NCBI GenBank assembly: GCA_013112545.1
Contig: JABFGJ010000002.1
Location: 124,001 to 188,000, forward strand
From: Bacteroidota bacterium
GTDB lineage: Bacteria; Bacteroidota; Bacteroidia; Flavobacteriales_E; Vicingaceae
Direction: 5' to 3'
Length of the DNA: 64,000 nt
Part shown: positions 63,267 through 64,000 of the stretch, one piece after another
Layout of the letters: every line of letters begins with the position of its first letter
Position numbering within the stretch: the first letter of the stretch is position 1
Translations under genes and position numbers: made by a program
The notes under the pieces: generated by a model
Told to the model about the DNA's origin: nothing
What the model saw: only the letters and a program-made list of their open reading frames with translations
Database searches by the model: none

Positions 63267-63314
63267 ATACTCATAATTGAGTATTTGATAGGTTTTGATT
63301 TTAAACTAGTTTTG
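63267..63314 (+). promoter_or_regulatory. 18-bp palindromic operator plus -7 box (site 3)
   Basis: ATACTCATAATTGAGTAT at 63267-63284 has perfect ATACTC/GAGTAT arms. TAGTTTTG, a consensus -7 box, starts exactly 22 bp downstream (63307-63314). TTG at 63285-63287 could be the -33 box with a 19-bp spacer. The lipoprotein start codon is 55 bp from the palindrome. Confidence 0.7.
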
Positions 63315-63339
63315 AGTTACTAACAAAAAACAATTAATT

Positions 63340-64000
63340 ATGAAAAATTTAACATTAAAGGCAATCATTATTGCTAGTGTCGTTTCTTTAGGTTCTTGCA
63401 GTGAAGACGAAGCGGTGAAACCTGATACCAATAATAATAATGGCAATAATAGCACATCAATTAATAAGTATTCTGGCTCAGCATCTTATGGGGATTTAGT
63501 TACATTTAGTATAGATAAGTCTAATAATACCTATACTTTAAACAATGAAACATTTGCAAACACTGAAAGTGGATCATTTGAAGTTTTGTCAGACACCGTA
63601 TTTGGTGGGGTTTACGGTAATATTTTTGAAGGAATTTATCAAGTTGTTGCAAATAATGATACCTTTTTTGCAGTAGAATTAGACGATAAAATAATCGCTG
63701 CAAATTTCCCTTCTGGAAACTCAAATAATGACATTTCTTTTGGAGTAAGTTCAGAAATAGATAATTCAGGGAGACAGTCTGAAATTGCAGGATCTTATTT
63801 TTATACCAAATTGGGACCATACTTAAATCAAGGATACCCGATGGAATGGGGAATATTTACAGCCGAAGGGGATAGTTTATTTGGTACATGGGTAGATGAA
63901 AAAGCTCCTGTTGATACTGGGTTTTATATTCCATTAACTTCTCAAAACAACGATTCTTCAGGAACAGGGTTTAATTATGTATATTCAATAAATAATGATC
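63340..64000 (+). CDS. Lipoprotein, truncated by the window end
   Basis: The frame from ATG 63340 stays open to base 64000 (220 codons, no stop). The leader MKNLTLKAIIIASVVSLGSC has a clear lipobox with Cys20, followed by an acidic Asn-rich linker SEDEAVKPDTNNNNGNNS. The remainder is beta-rich (SGSASYGDLVTFSIDKSNNTYTLNN, YQVVANNDTFFAVELDDKIIAANF) with no domain I recognise. Its promoter has the best copy of the 18-bp palindrome, suggesting co-regulation with the M6 protease and the YfaP-like lipoprotein. Confidence 0.75.
   Translation, partial: MKNLTLKAIIIASVVSLGSCSEDEAVKPDTNNNNGNNSTSINKYSGSASYGDLVTFSIDKSNNTYTLNNETFANTESGSFEVLSDTVFGGVYGNIFEGIYQVVANNDTFFAVELDDKIIAANFPSGNSNNDISFGVSSEIDNSGRQSEIAGSYFYTKLGPYLNQGYPMEWGIFTAEGDSLFGTWVDEKAPVDTGFYIPLTSQNNDSSGTGFNYVYSINND

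Overview
The window is AT-rich chromosomal DNA from a member of the Bacteroidota, most likely a Flavobacteriia-like lineage. The signs are Bacteroidota-type promoters (TAnnTTTG at -7 with TTG/TTTG about 20 bp upstream), almost no Shine-Dalgarno sequences, two secreted proteins with type IX secretion (T9SS) C-terminal sorting domains, several SPII lipoproteins, a TonB-dependent receptor, an OmpA/PD40 protein and GSCFA, pirin and DUF3108 proteins. I cannot name a species.

Layout. 1-8.8 kb: a T9SS cargo protein, a flavoredoxin-like protein, tRNA-Leu(UAG), the protein quality-control series tig-clpP-clpX, the folate/thymidylate pair thyA-folA, and a GNAT-nitrilase fusion. 8.9-17.5 kb: an etfB-etfA-bifunctional nuclease-nucleoside transporter operon, the pyruvate dehydrogenase E1 beta gene, a membrane pyrophosphatase carrying an extra C-terminal YceI-like domain, and a deoxynucleoside kinase. 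17.5-24.2 kb: a GH3-family protein with a small exported partner, sppA, folK and a TPR lipoprotein. 24.2-31.7 kb is the accessory region: a decayed barrel gene, a YfaP-like lipoprotein, a 5'-truncated Rhs tip with an overlapping TPR lipoprotein, a DUF234-type ATPase enclosed by two copies of a roughly 350-400 bp repeat, many short palindromic (REP-like) sequences, and a tRNA cluster with genuine tRNA-Leu(UAA) and tRNA-Gly(GCC) genes plus several tRNA-derived degenerate copies. 31.7-43.3 kb: mutS, a SpoU methyltransferase, DUF3108, an M23 peptidase, a potassium channel, GSCFA, SDR, pirin and OmpA/PD40. 43.7-50.8 kb: B12-dependent ribonucleotide reductase diverging from a haem operon headed by a fused hemA-hemC gene, then hemD and hemB. 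50.8-64 kb: an OmpR/PhoB-like regulator, a lipoprotein plus TonB receptor pair, a giant M6 metalloprotease with five near-identical 240-bp repeats, a broken small gene and a lipoprotein running off the window end.

The two observations I consider most likely to be new are: (a) the tRNA-derived array at 31.24-31.61 kb (three exact 122-bp periods) in which the tRNA-Gly anticodon arm has been replaced by a perfect 14-bp palindrome, together with similarly rewritten tRNA-Leu copies; and (b) an 18-bp palindrome (ATACYYATAAWTGAGTAT) placed exactly 22 bp upstream of the -7 box and 54-56 bp upstream of the start codon of three unlinked exported-protein genes, which looks like the operator of a small surface-protein regulon. 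Two gene fusions (pyrophosphatase-YceI and HemA-HemC) also deserve checking. All functional names rest on my reading of motifs; no database search was possible.
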